Origin: Panicum virgatum
Taxonomy: Eukaryota; Streptophyta; Magnoliopsida; Poales; Poaceae
Direction of reading: 5' to 3'
Assembly (NCBI RefSeq): GCF_016808335.1
Contig: NC_053146.1
Location: forward strand, 23,058,637-23,122,636
Length of the DNA: 64,000 nucleotides
Shown here one piece after another: positions 1 to 11,210 of the stretch; the stretch's first letter is position 1; each line of letters starts with the position of its first letter. The position numbers and the translations under genes are program-made. A model generated the notes under the pieces. That model was given only the letters and a program-made list of their open reading frames with translations, was not told the origin of the DNA and made no database searches.

Positions 1-116
1 TTGGGAAGGGCGCCAAAGCTGATTGTACTGAAGAACAATTCAGTCAGTATTTGGAAGAAACTTCCGTGGTGGCCAACCAGATCGTAGAGTCCCTGAACAA
101 GACCGAGTCCCCTTGA
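1..116 (+). pseudogene. Last exon of the antisense ORF of element 0 (partial)
   Basis: Reading the plus strand, this fragment matches the last coding stretch of the antisense gene in element A (about 7165-7284) and ends at the equivalent stop codon (TGA at 114-116), with the shared ending ESP or near it. A one-base shift near position 10 breaks the frame, so it is decayed. Upstream exons lie outside the window. It shows that element 0 also carried the plus-strand gene found in A and B. Confidence 0.7.
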
Positions 117-879
117 ACTTGCTGATAATTTGAGCTGCCATGTAGGCCGCAAGTACTTTCGCACAAATGTTGAATATTTGTGTAATATCAAGTACTTGTT
201 TTATGTTAGGGTTATATAATCCTTTGGTGTGTCGAGCAATCATACTCGAAAGTCATGAGTTTTGGCAGCATCGCACCTACTCAATCGTGATAGTAGATAC
301 GAAGAATTGTATCCATAAGTGCCTTAGGAGGCAAAGTATTCTCGAATAGGATCGAGTTGGATGGTTCTGAATCAGAACTCTAGTACTTGACCGGTTAGGA
401 TTGAATCCCGCAGGATTAACCAAATGGGAAAAGTACTAATATCATAAGTCGTAGCTTAGTCCGAATTTCTTTGTGGAAAGAAATGTTTTGTTAGAGCGGT
501 GCTCTTATGGACTATATTGTCCAACGAGGAAAAACTCTTTATCGAGTATTTGGGAAATTAGGAGCTTAAGATGTTCTCTGATAGATAGGTGAACAGGAGG
601 CTCTCGACAACTACTCAGATTACTGAGGGAAAACAAAACTGTTTTTGCATTTCGAGCAAGCGAGTAGTACCCGTCAAGTACTCGAGGCAAAAAAAGCTCC
701 GTAGTTGGAACTCCCTTAGTAACCTAAGCAAGCGGAAGACTCGTGTCAACCTATTTTAGAGTATCAAGAACTTATTTTTGCTCCTTGGGGAGTTTTCATA
801 GTTGACCAGTTAGGATAGACCTCGATTGGTCACCCAGGTAGTATACAACTTTTTATGGAAGTATCCCCAAACTACTCGA
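117..879. other. Non-coding 3' region after the antisense gene of element 0
   Basis: This region is alignable by eye with 7285-7900 of element A. It has no convincing ORF. It contains several TCGAGTA-type words and probably held the 3' UTR and terminator of the antisense transcript. Confidence 0.5.
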
Positions 880-1475
880 TCCAGCGAGTAGCATATCCTG
901 TACTGGGACTGGATTGATTTATGAAATAGAACTGTTAGGATGAACTCTGTCGAGTTAACCAAGACGTAAATATTTTAGAAATATCCGAAGCTTACTCGAG
1001 CGAAGCGAGTAAGGTGTCCTACCCAAGGACTGGAGTAGTTTTAACGACAGGTCTGTTAGGATGAACCTCATCAGGTTACCCCAGACGAAAATGCCGAAAA
1101 AATATCCTAAAACCTACTCGAGCCAGCGAGTAGGGTGTCCTTAAACCAAGGACTGGAGTAATCCTTAGGACAAGTCTATTAGGTATGAACCCCGTCGAGT
1201 TATCCAAGACGAAAATGTCGAAAGGATATCCATAATCCTACTCGAGCAAGCGAGTAGGGTGTCCTAACCCAGGACTGGAGTAACTCTTAGGACAAGTCTG
1301 TTATGTATGAACCCCGTCGGGTTATCCAAGATGAAAATGTCAAAAGAGTATCCAAAACTTACTCGAGCGAGGCGAATAAGATGTCCTCAACCGAGGACGA
1401 GTAGTTCTTAGGACAGGTCTGTTAGGATGAACCCCGTCGGGTTACCCAAGACGAAAATGTCATAGGAACACTCGA
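880..1475. repeat. Array of ~120-bp tandem repeats, element 0
   Basis: There are about five diverged units. Each carries a block like GGACTGGAGTAA, then GAACCCCGTCGGGTT or similar, then AAATGTC, GATATCC, and a short inverted repeat of the type CCTACTCGAGCnnGCGAGTAGG. The same array lies at the same place in elements A and B, between the end of the plus-strand antisense gene and the end of the minus-strand gag(-pol) gene. Confidence 0.85.
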
Positions 1476-1922
1476 AGTAAACCATATAACTACTCGATTT
1501 CTGCTCTAGTGCAGAGCATGGCTTTCAGAGTGGTGTTTGTAATGGGGTATTGGCTAAGTGAGCGAGAGCCAAGTAGTCGATTTATGAAGGAATCAATGTT
1601 TATTAGAAATTTGTCGAGATTACAGGAATTGTAAAATGACAGACTCTAACTCTTAAGACCTACCCCTTGCTCGTGGACACGAGCAATGGTTTACCTAACT
1701 GAATAAAATTATTCGGGGGATAAACTTAGTCGATACAATAGTCGACTACATTATTGGTAAGGTCTCCTTTAGGAGTGGTGCCCCAAGGGCCTTGCGGAGT
1801 GAGTTGCACTCGAAGATCATATGAGAGCTCTCAGGATGCATGAAGCACTTGCGTAGGAGCGTCTTGTTGATCCTGTCTCCGCCCTGAGATGTTTCTCCAT
1901 GTTGTGGGGTGCGCGGTTTACC
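1476..1922. other. Spacer between repeat array and gag-like ORF of element 0
   Basis: This matches the spacer 8860-9168 of element A. No ORF or other feature is recognised. Confidence 0.4.
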
Positions 1923-2594
1923 CTAGGGACGGGTACTTGCCGGCTTGTGCTTCTTGAAGGCTGCGGAAGCCTTTGCTGGGATGCGATAGTTGGAAGAAGG
2001 GCTGTAAGCCTCTATTTCCTCATGCTCCTTTCTCCTTGAGATGATAAAGTTGCGTGCATCACGACCAATGTTGATCACATTGCGGAGGTCGCAGTTGGAG
2101 AAGTCATAGTTTTCGCCTTGCTGTTCCTGCTGACTGTTGGCGAGACACTGGCGCCTGAACGCCCTTTTCTGGTTAAGCAGGCGACGACGCTCGTAAAGAT
2201 CTTCTGCTGGTTTCTGCTCTTCCAATTGCACAGTAACTGTTACTGCTGGAGGAGGTGCAGGTAGATCTTTCTTGGTAGTAGCTTGGGCTTCTGTGATCGT
2301 GGGGGGAGTAGTTTCCATGTTGTCGGAAAGATACTTGTCAAAATCATCAGAATTGTAGTTGTCGAGGATGAGACGCTCCATGGGGTCGTCCTCAGGTTCG
2401 TGGACATCGAAGATGCGAACCATGAGGGTTTCACGGCAAAGATCATGAACTTCTTGGTCTTGTTTGCTCGAGGATGGGTCTAGTGGAGTGCTCTGCTGGA
2501 AGGGTAGATCTGTTGGCCGAGAACCGGAGGCGTTAGGATCGTGTGTCTCCTTCAGGTGCACTGTTCGTCCTTGCGGTGTTGCATATATGTCCAA
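1923..2594 (-). pseudogene. Gag-like ORF of element 0, C-terminal fragment
   Basis: This is a 223-residue reading frame homologous to the C-terminal half of the gag-like protein of element A (9169-10182). Shared blocks include LPFQ-STPLDPSSSKQD, SDNMETTPPTI and DLRN-INI-RDARN-IISRR. The last of these resembles the DARDIINARRR block in the true gag of element B. The frame continued upstream into what is now 11602-11799 and 25473-26144, split by the insertions of A and B. No zinc knuckle, protease or reverse transcriptase follows. Confidence 0.75.
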
Positions 2595-2616
2595 GTTTGG
2601 AAGGGAGTCCTGATCG

Positions 2617-2621
2617 GACTT
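2617..2621. repeat. Target site duplication of element A, left copy (GACTT)
   Basis: GACTT directly before the LTR at 2622 is repeated directly after the other LTR at 11602-11606. Both flanks match one uninterrupted stretch of the gag-like ORF in element A itself (near 9995). Confidence 0.9.
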
Positions 2622-3039
2622 TGTCGGTATTTACCGTCAAGGCTGCTCGGGGATACCCTTAGCAGTAAGGTTTGTAGGTAGGGATCGACTGCTCTGGAAC
2701 TCGATGGTGCAAGGAACACAAAGATTTAGACAGGTTCGGGCCATGAGTTGCGTAATACCCTACGTCATGTGTGGTGGTTTGTATTGCCTTAGGTGTTAAT
2801 GATTATTTGGAGGGGGTCCCTGCCCGCCCTTATATCTCCGGGGGGATAAGGTTACATGGAAAGTTCTAGATGAGTACAGTTGGAGTCCTACTACAATAGG
2901 ATCAGGTAGTTTCTTTTGTACTGTAGCTAGTTCTACGCCTATTCGGGTAGTTGCAAAAGAGGTAAGGTACATCCATAAACTATCCCTTATTCTAGAATAT
3001 TCTATGCTTATAAGCAGTCCCGCTGCCCCGGGTCTGACA
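2622..3039 (-). repeat. 3' LTR of element A
   Basis: This 418-bp LTR runs from TGTCGGTATTTACC to GGGTCTGACA. It is homologous to the LTRs at 11211, 11800 and 25058. Because gag lies to the right on the minus strand, this is the downstream (3') LTR. Confidence 0.9.
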
Positions 3040-4354
3040 AGCCCCTGAGCTCTTCGTAGCCGAGTCCTACAAGCGTCGAGTACTTGGTGGGCGTCTTCGA
3101 GTACTTCAAGTAGTCAAAACGTCCTTCTGGTTGCTTCTGGGCCTTCCTTCTGATACGTCGAGTAGTCCTCCAAGTACTTGCGGTTGCTTCGAGGCTGTGA
3201 GGTGCTCAAGCCCCGAAATCTTGATCATATATGGTGCACGAAGTATTCGCGCTCCATATGGAGTAGCCTCCGAGCCTTAGGTTGAATCACAGAATCAGGC
3301 ATAGGGTCACTTCAGTCTTTTTCCTTCATTATTTTCCAAAAAAATTGAAAAATAAATCTCTGATGCACATATCTCGCAGCCCCCGAGCCTTAAATCAAAA
3401 TCTCTTATGCTGCGAGTAGCCCCCGAGCTAATATTTGTACTTAAGGATCTAAGACGTGGCATCAGATTTTATTCTTCAGAATATTTGCAGGATTCATCAG
3501 ATCTAGTATTCGAAAAGACCTCTTTTTCGGGTAAAATCCTAGAAAAATGATAGAATTGAATACGCCACACTGATTGCACCCGAAATAACTTCAGAAATAA
3601 AACCCGGGATGTATGGCTCTTTACTGTGTGCTCACATGGGATGTTACTGTATGGAGAATCTGTATTATTGCACCCTTGAATGCATCAATGAATGCGTCCG
3701 TGAATGCTGTCACTGTAGCATCACGGGTTGTCCTCCAGTAGTGTCCCTTGTGGCTTGCGAGGTGATTACTGTAATCTGCCTCCATACTCTTTAAATTTTT
3801 CTCCCAGAAAACGAGTACCATTATTCCCTTGATGGGAATAACAAGTTTGTACTTTGTCACGGCCTCAGGCCGATCTAGCTGTAGCAGGCTTCTTAGGAAG
3901 CCAAGAAGTGTGCGTGCAGACCCGAGTCGTTGTAAAGTTAGTTAGGAAGAAGTACTCGAGTTGTAATATCGAGTAGTTGTACTGTGTCGAGTACTTTCCT
4001 TGTTCTGGAATGTAATCCCAGTCGAGGAAAGAAGAGTCGAGTAGTTGACTAGGGATGTGAGTGTTTTCTTTTTCCAGAATGTAATCTTAGAAAAAGGAAT
4101 GTCTCAGAAAATCCCATTTTTTCCTCGATTTGCAACAGAATGTTAGCCTTCAGAGTGTTTTAGCATATTGCCACCGCCATTATAAAATGAAACGGTAACT
4201 AGATTTTACCCCACCGGCCGCCATTCACTTTCACTGTTAGATCTGTTCTTGCCTTCCAGCCCCCAGATCTACATTTCTTGCTTCTCCTTTCTTCTCAACT
4301 TCCCCTTAGGGTTTCCGTCAGTGTATGCATGTGAAGCGCTCTGTGGATTTTCGA
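3040..4354 (+). promoter_or_regulatory. Upstream region of the antisense gene of element A
   Basis: This non-coding region lies between the 3' LTR and the first ATG of the plus-strand gene and matches 12216-12836 of element B in its first part. It holds many TCGAGTA-type words (for example around 3080-3180 and 3960-4050) and a TATA-like TATAAAAT at 4181-4188, about 170 bases before the ATG. It would also hold the polypurine tract of the minus-strand element, directly right of 3039. Confidence 0.5.
4181..4188 (+). promoter_or_regulatory. Putative TATA box of the antisense gene (element A)
   Basis: TATAAAAT lies at a spacing (about 170 bases) from ATG 4355 typical of a plant promoter plus 5' UTR. 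A TATAAAG sits 143 bases before the matching ATG in element B. The pairing supports an own promoter for the antisense gene. Confidence 0.5.
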
Positions 4355-7284
4355 ATGGCACCCAAGAAGTCAAGCAAGGGGAAGGGTGCGGCTGCAGAGC
4401 CGGCCCTTGAAGAAGGATGGAACACAAGTAAGTGCTCCGAAGCTGACCTAGAAACTTTAGTTTCGGCTGGTCTTTTGGTTTCTAGATCTATTGTCCAATG
4501 GCGTCCAGCCTTGGGCAAAGATCATCTATATGAAAATACGGGGGAAATTGTTGCTTTTGCACCTTATCTGGAACGGGGATTGGGGTTTCCTTGTTCGTTT
4601 TTCTTTTCTGGGCTCCATCGTTATTACAGGATCCAGCTCCATCACTTGACCCCCAATTCCTTTGTTCACATTTCAATCTTCGTATATTTCTGCAAAGCTT
4701 TTCTGGGCATCGAGCCCTATTTTGAGCTCTTTTGATTCTTTTTCCACTTGAAACCGCAGCCAGATTCCTATGTTTTAGATGTAGTTGGCAGTGCGGGTCT
4801 TTAGCTTAGATAGGAGAAAGACAAAGTTTACATCCCCTATAAGCTTAGCAATAAAGTAATCGACTGGAAACCTAGGTGGTTCTATGTAGAAAACCAGTGG
4901 GAAAGTGTCACATCGATTACTCCAGGCCCTCCGATTCAGTGGCCTGAATGGAATAAGAAACCAGTCGACGAGAGCCAAATTCCTGAGCTACTCGCGCGCA
5001 TTGCCAACCTTAGGCAAAAGAATGTGACTGGAGAAGCAGTCATGTTCGACTGGTTGAAGAGAAGAATCCAGCCGCTGCAGGCTTGGGAAACGCTTGGTTT
5101 CCAGTTTCAGGGAACATCTGACTCATCAAGATACTTGGAGGAAGAGATCTTGGATGAGGTGGTATTTAGTCGGGTTCAACGACTGCTAAGGGATGTAAAG
5201 AAAGTTCCCTTTGTTCCTGAAACATTTTCAGCTACAAATCCTCCGAAGCAGGTACCAGATAAGAGTAGTCGATGTATAGTAATCGAGTGCTTTACCTTAG
5301 TGTGATTCTGATAGAATTTGCTTTCTGTAGGAGGATGTGGAGCGCTTTAACAGTAGTCCTTCACCGCCAGGCATTTGTTCGCCCTTTTATCCTTCCATGC
5401 GCTTTTCAATCTGTTAACCAAGTTCTAGTATGCTTATATGGATTTGCATATGAACAGTGCTGATGTCTATCCTTGGTTGTGAAGACGAGGTGGCGGCTAA
5501 GGAGAGGAGTGATAGGGAGCTAAGCCCTACTCCAAGTACAGATACCCAGACCGAGAACTCAAAGGGTGCTCGGTCGGTGGCGAGGAAGCGTTGTAGCTCC
5601 TCCCAAACTGCTAGCGACAAGTAAGTGGCTAGTTGATTGCAATCGAGTACTTTCGTCTTCGATTTGCTAGTTTTGATTTGAATTTTTCTTTTTAAGTCCG
5701 GCGGCTAAGATGCCACGAACCTCAGCATCTGGGGATGATGCTGTGGTGGGACAAATCGTCCCTTCCACCACAGTGGACTCATCAAAGGGGACTGGGACTA
5801 CTCATCCGGCGAGTAGTTCCAATGTAGATAAAGCCGGTGATGCGGGTAAACAGGCTGTAATTGTGAAGCCTGCCCGCAAATTTGGCGTCAAGGCGCTTGC
5901 TCTGAAAAGAGCTCCTACATAAGTTTCTTGAAACTTGTAATTGTAGAATTTGCCTTTATATCGAGTAGTTAACTCGTCTTTTTCAGTGATACGCTCCTGG
6001 GGGCGAGTGGGGAAACTGAGGATGACTCAGTCCCCTTATCGGCACTGGAGAAGCCCCCGAGTACTCCAGAGATGAGTGCTCGTCAGACTGAAGCCATGGT
6101 GGATTCCATGCTCCGGGATTCTCCATTGCCAGATACTGAGAGGAGCGATGAAAAGCTCCCGGAGGACGGTGGAAGCAACAAGCTTCCAAAGGAGGAGGAG
6201 GGGGATGGCGAGAAGCTTCCTGAGGGAGGCGATGGGAGGCTACCTGAAGAGGCCCCTACAGGTAAACTTGTACCATCTTGTACTGAGAAAGTACTTTTTG
6301 TTTCTCTTATTTTAATGCAGCGTATTTGTCCTCTAGATTCCCAAAATCCAGGGAATATTGTGGTGATGACTCAAGATGTGCCAGAGAAGGCTATCTTTGA
6401 GGTGCAGGCGAGTACTTCCCAGGTCTCATCGGGAAGTGTCTTGCCGCGAGAGACGGTACAGCTTGCTTTCATGCTACTGGGGGTAAGTAGTCGAACACTT
6501 CGAATACTTTAGTTTAGATCGAGTAGTATACTAATTTTTTTTATTTTTGCAGGAAGCACTGGGGCAGGAGGGTGGCCAAGCCCAGGACGATACAGAGCTG
6601 AATGCTCTGAAAGGGAGGGCGAAGACGCTCTCGTCCGAGAAGGCTGCTCTCCAGGGGAAGCTTAAAAAGCTCTCCCAATCCAAGAAAGGTTAGTCTTTAG
6701 CATACATGATGCAGTCGACTAGTTGATCTGCTTGGTGTTTATAAGATTTTCTTTCAATCGAGTACACTGTTTGTGCAAAATCTTTAAAGGTTCAGGAAAG
6801 CTTGGTACTGGATCTAAAGATTCTTATGTACCGAAATGCAGATGAAATTGAAAAGCTGAAGAGGATCAAGGAGGACTCTGACCGGGAAGCAACGACAGTT
6901 CTTCAATAGCTCAAGACCTTGTCAGAGTCCCGAGACTCGATGCAATGAGAGCTTGTAGAGCTGAGAGAAGTCAGGGATGCTGCCCAGGAAATAGCCGAGG
7001 TTATGGAGATTTCGGAGGGGAATGAGGACGAACCGCTTTCTTTGGCGAGAAAACTTCGTAAAGTACCCGAAGCCTTTGAAAGGTATGTCTCCACAACCAC
7101 CCATCAGTACATGAGTCTTGTACTCGGGTTGGTGAAATCTTACTAGCCGTCTACTCCTCTTGATGCACTTGGGAAGGGCGCAAAGTCTAATTGTACTGAT
7201 GATCAGTTCAGTTAATACTTGCGAGAGACCTCCGTGGTAGAAGACCAGATAGTGGAGTATCTAAGCATGCCCGAGTCCCCTTGA
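4355..7284 (+). pseudogene. Antisense ORF of element A (putative gypsy-type transposon domain), spliced, decayed
   Basis: This is a plus-strand gene antisense to gag. Its start MAPKK and the block LHHLTPNSF...FCKAFLGIEPYF match the plant domain annotated as putative gypsy type transposon (Transposase_28, PF04195). Exons visible from GT/AG borders and homology: 4355-5251, 5331-about 5430, 5458-5620, 5697-about 5920, 5987-6261, 6337-6482, 6553-6688, 6790-7284. The middle part is Ser/Pro/Glu-rich and the 3' exons look coiled-coil (KLKRIKEDSDRE). In-frame stops at 4733, about 4799 and 4808, and several in the last exon, plus a probable lost donor near 5920, make it a pseudogene. Such antisense ORFs are known in Tat elements (for example Grande). 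Their function is not established. Confidence 0.8.
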
Positions 7285-7899
7285 ACTTTGAATGTAATAT
7301 TTGTTTGGCATGTGTGCCGCAAGTACTTTGAACAAATGTTGAATATTTGTGTAATGTCAAGTACTTTGATGGTAGGATTGTTTAATCCTGTAATGTGTCG
7401 AGTAATTGTACTCGAAGATCCTGAGTGTTGGCAGCATCGCGCCTACTCAGTTATAATAGTAGATACGAGGAATTGTATCCGTAGGTGCCTTAGGAGGCAA
7501 AGTGTTCTCGAACAGGATTGAGTTTGTATGGTTCTGGATCAGAATTCTAGTGCTAACCGGTTAGGATTGAATCCCGCAGGATTAACCAAGTGGGAAAAGC
7601 ACTATAAGGAGGTTAAAAAGCTATAGCTTTAAAGCAGATTTCCTTTGTAAAGGAAATGCTCTGTTGGAGCGAAGCTCATGTGGACTTTGTTGTCCAACGG
7701 GAGAAGAACTCTTGTCAAGTATTTGGAGAATTAGGAGCTCAAAATATTCCTTGATAGATAGGTGAATAGGAGGCTCTTGTCAACCTATTTTAGAGTATCA
7801 AGAACTTATTCGTACTCCTTGAGGGATTTTCGTAGTTGACCAGTTAGGATAGACCTTGCTTGATCACCCAGATAGTATACAACTGTTGTGAAAATATCC
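7285..7899. other. Non-coding 3' region after the antisense gene of element A
   Basis: This matches 117-879. A small open frame in it is not conserved and is not called. It contains TCGAGTA-type words near 7396 and 7410. Confidence 0.4.
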
Positions 7900-8860
7900 C
7901 GGACTACTTGATCTTATCGAGTAGTATGTCCTATACATGGACTGGATTGATTTCTAAAATAAGACTGCTAGGATTGAACTCCATCGAGTTAAGCAAGATG
8001 TAAATACTTTAGGAATATCCCAAACTTACTCGAACAGGGCGAGTAAGGTGTCCTACCCGAGGACTGGAGTAACTCTTAGGGCAAGTCTATTAGGTACAAA
8101 CCCCGTTGAGTTGCCCAAGACGAAAATGTCGAAAGAGTATCCAAAACCTACTCGAACAAGCAAGTAGGGTGTCCTTTAACCAAGGACTGGAGTAATCCTT
8201 AAGACAGAACTATTAGGTATGAACCCCGTCAGGTTATCCAAGACGAAAATGTCGAAAGGATATCCACAACTTACTCGAGCAAGGCGAGTAAGTTGTCCTC
8301 AACCGAGGACTGGAATAACTCTTAAGACAAGTCTGTTAGGTACAAACCCCGTCGGGTTGCCCAAGACGAAAATGTCGAAAGAGTATCCAAAACCTATTCG
8401 AGCCAGCGAGTAGGGTGTCCTTTAACCAAGGACTGGAGTAATCCTTAAGACAGAACTATTAGGTACGAACCCCGTCGGATTGCCCAAGACGTAAATGTCG
8501 AGAGGATATCCAAAACCTACTCGAGCCAGCGAGTAGGGTGTCCTTTAACAAAGGACTGGAGTAATCCTTAAGACAGAACTATTAGGTACGAACCCCGTCG
8601 GGTTGCCGAAGACATAAATGTCGAGAGGATATCCAAAACCTACTCGAGCCAGCGAGTAGGTGTCCTTTAACAAAGGACTGGAGTAATCCTTAAGACAGAA
8701 CTGTTAGGTACGAACTCCGTCGGGTTGCTCAAGACGTAAATGTCAATAGGATATCCAGAACTTACTTGAGCGAGGCGAGTAAGGTGTCCTCACCTTAGGA
8801 CGAGTGATTCTTAGGACAGTTCTATTACGATGAACCCGTCAGGTTACCAAAGATGAAAAT
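7900..8860. repeat. Array of ~120-bp tandem repeats, element A
   Basis: There are about eight units, with a clear 119-121-base period at 8428, 8547 and 8666 (GGACTGGAGTAATCC). Each unit has a hairpin-forming pair TACTCGAGC...GCGAGTA. It lies exactly between the convergent ends of the plus antisense gene (7284) and the minus gag-like gene (9169). Confidence 0.9.
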
Positions 8861-9168
8861 GCCGTAAGATCGCTCGGAGTAAACCATAAAGGCTACTTGA
8901 ATGCTGCTTTTCAGTGCAGCTTTCTGGGTAGTATGTGAGATGGGGTATTTTGCCATATGAGCGAGAACCAAGTAGTCGATTTGCGGAGGAAATCAACTTT
9001 TATTTTGGATTTGTCGAGATTACAGTAATTGTAAAATGACAGACTCTGACTCTTAAGACTTACCCCTTGCCCGTTGAACGTGAGCAATGGTTTACATGAC
9101 TGAATAAAACTATTCGAAGCTAAAATTAGTCGATACGATGGTCGACTAGATTTTAGGTAGAGTTTCCT

Positions 9169-11186
9169 TTAGGGGGTGCCCCAAGGGCCGAAGATGTTGT
9201 GAGAGCTCTTCGGGTGGATGAAGCACTTGCGTAGTAGAGCCTTGTTGATCCTGGCTCCGCCGAGAGATGTTTCCCCATGATGTGGGGTGCGCGGTTTACC
9301 CTGAGGATGGGTGCTTACCGGCTTGTACTTCTTGAAAGATGCGGAAGCCTTTGGTGGGATGCGGTAGATGGAAGAAGGTCTATAAGCCTCGACTTCCTCT
9401 GGTTCCTTTCTCCTTGAGATGATGACGTTGCGCGCGTCACGACTAATGTTGATCATGTTGCGGAGGTCGCAATTGGAGTAGTCGTAGTTGTCGCCTTGCT
9501 GTTCCTGCTGGCTGTTGGCGAGGTGCTGGCGCCTGAACGCCCTCCTCTGGTTAAACAGATGGCGATGCTCGTAAAGATCTTCTGCGGGGTGTTGTTCTTC
9601 CAATTGTACAATGACTGTCACTGCTGGAGGAGGTGCAGGAGGATCTTGCTTGATAGTAGGTTGAGCTTCTGTGATTGTGGGAGGAGTAGTTTCCATGTTG
9701 TCAGAAAGGTACTCGTCAAAATCATCATAATTGTAGTCGTCGAGGTTGAGACCCTCCGTGGGATCACCCTCAGGTTCCCGAACTTTGGAGATGCGAACCA
9801 TGAGGATTTCACGACAAAGATCTTGAATCTTTTGGTCTTGTTTGCTTGAGGACGGGTCTAGAGGGGTGCTCGACTGGAAGGGCAGATCTGTTGGCTGCGA
9901 GCCAGAGGTATTGGGATCTTGTGTTTTCCTTAGGTGCACTGTCCATTCTTGCGGCGTTGCATATATGACCAAGTTAGGAAGGGAGTCCTGATCGGACTTG
10001 GGGTTCTTAGCCGAGTTGGACTCGACTTGTTTGTTGTACTGGATTAAGTCATTCGGTTCGTCCTCCGAGTTGGAAGAGTACTCGGATTCGGAATCGGTTA
10101 GGCCACCGATTTTAGAGTATGTGTGCTTTGAGTGAGCGACAAGTGGGATGCCCATCTCTACACGGAGGGCATTCTCGTTCATCCAGTGCAGCCATGATTG
10201 AGTGGGAGTCAGCCCTTGAGGCTCCTTGATCCAAGGTTTGTCGAAAATAGACTCACTGGATTGTTCTGGAGCTTTGGCTTTTCCCTTTTTTTCAGTTTGG
10301 CCAGTTCCCAGAGGGCATCAGCATGCTGCGGTGGGTTGGCCATGGCCTCCATGAATAAGTCAACGTTATCTGACCAGTCTTCAAGATCATCGAATGGTTC
10401 GAAGTTGTCAAGGTTGTTCATGAATTGATCGAAATCCTGATCGAACTAGGACTCGGCTTGTTCAGGAGTCCGAATGTGGGCAGGTTTCGGTGAAGGGTTC
10501 TGAGGTATCCTGGAGATAGACGGTCCCAACCGAACAAGCTGGGGGTTTGTCTGACCAGATCCCCCGCAGATTCGTCCTCCCGATTTCTACTTAGTGTTTT
10601 GCAGAGTGCTTTCAGCCAGTTTTTTACAGTCGGCGAGCTTAGAATCCACTCGATCGATCCCTGAGTGTATATCGCCCGACCTTTTCAGTAGCGGGTTCAA
10701 TGCTTCAGGGTTTTGCTATGATGTTGATGAGCTGAGAGCAGTTTCTGCAAGTTTAATACATTCTTTTATCGATCGTGAAACTCTATCCACTCCATCGAGT
10801 AGTTCTGAGTTGTTGATCTTTGGATGTTTGAGCGACTTGAGACCAGTCAAGTATTTTCTGAGAGTTTCGGAAAAGTGGGGTTTTTCGGAGTCAGAGTTTG
10901 TGTCAAACTCGACTGAACCAAGAGTTCGAGTTGGAGTTGACACATTTTCTGGGTTGTCCGAGTCGAGTTCGGGTAGAACTCTTTGTTCGTCGAGATCCGC
11001 AGACTCGTGGATGTCGGCGAGTTGGGAGATGGTTTTCGGTTTAGGCGAGTTAGGCGTGACAAGGTGGCTGGAGAAGCCGCCCGATCCGTTAACTGTGCAT
11101 GCCCAGGAACCAAAAACAAGGGTTGTGTCCTCGAGCACGTTGTTGGCGTTGCTTGGTCCGGCCATCGAATTCGCTGACGAACTCAC
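9169..11186 (-). pseudogene. Gag-like polyprotein of non-autonomous element A
   Basis: The minus-strand coding region starts at an ATG at 11184-11186, just inside the primer site, and ends at 9169. The N-terminal part has a block FGSWACTVNGSGGFSSHL shared with the gag N-terminus of element B (FGSWVC-NGSGGF-SHL). The middle is low-complexity and acidic, with the DWSDNVDLFMEAMANPP and LWELAK blocks. The C-terminal part (10182-9169) has DLRN-INISRDARN-IISRR and a degenerate CFIHPKSSHN resembling CPIHPKSNHSMWEC of the B gag. The central Retrotrans_gag domain of B is absent. Stops and a shift between 10716 and 10182 break it. It may be packaged or helped by the gag-pol of an autonomous relative. 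Confidence 0.7.
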
Positions 11187-11190
11187 CGAA

Positions 11191-11208
11191 CCCCTACCTG
11201 GCGCGCCA
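11191..11208 (-). other. Putative primer binding site, element A
   Basis: Two bases inside the 5' LTR, the minus strand reads TGGCGCGCCAGGTAGGGG. This is the expected place and TGG start for a tRNA primer site. I cannot assign the tRNA. Element B has the same site with one change. Confidence 0.55.
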
Positions 11209-11210
11209 GC

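Larger units (their letters stand above)
1..2621 (-). mobile_element. Element 0, left piece (pol-less Tat-like LTR retrotransposon)
   Basis: This stretch matches 7170-9999 of element A nearly collinearly: end of the antisense gene, ~120-bp repeat array, then the C-terminal part of a gag-like ORF on the minus strand. It stops abruptly at 2621, where the LTR of element A begins. The interrupted sequence resumes at 11602 and again at 25473, so this is the outermost and oldest host element of the nest. Its left end lies outside the window. No pol domain lies between the repeats and the gag-like ORF, as in element A. Confidence 0.85.

Noticed and set aside
7900..8860. Regularly spaced palindromic repeats resembling a CRISPR array
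   Set aside because: The whole ~120-bp unit is repeated, not just a short repeat with unique spacers, and the DNA is clearly plant nuclear retrotransposon sequence.
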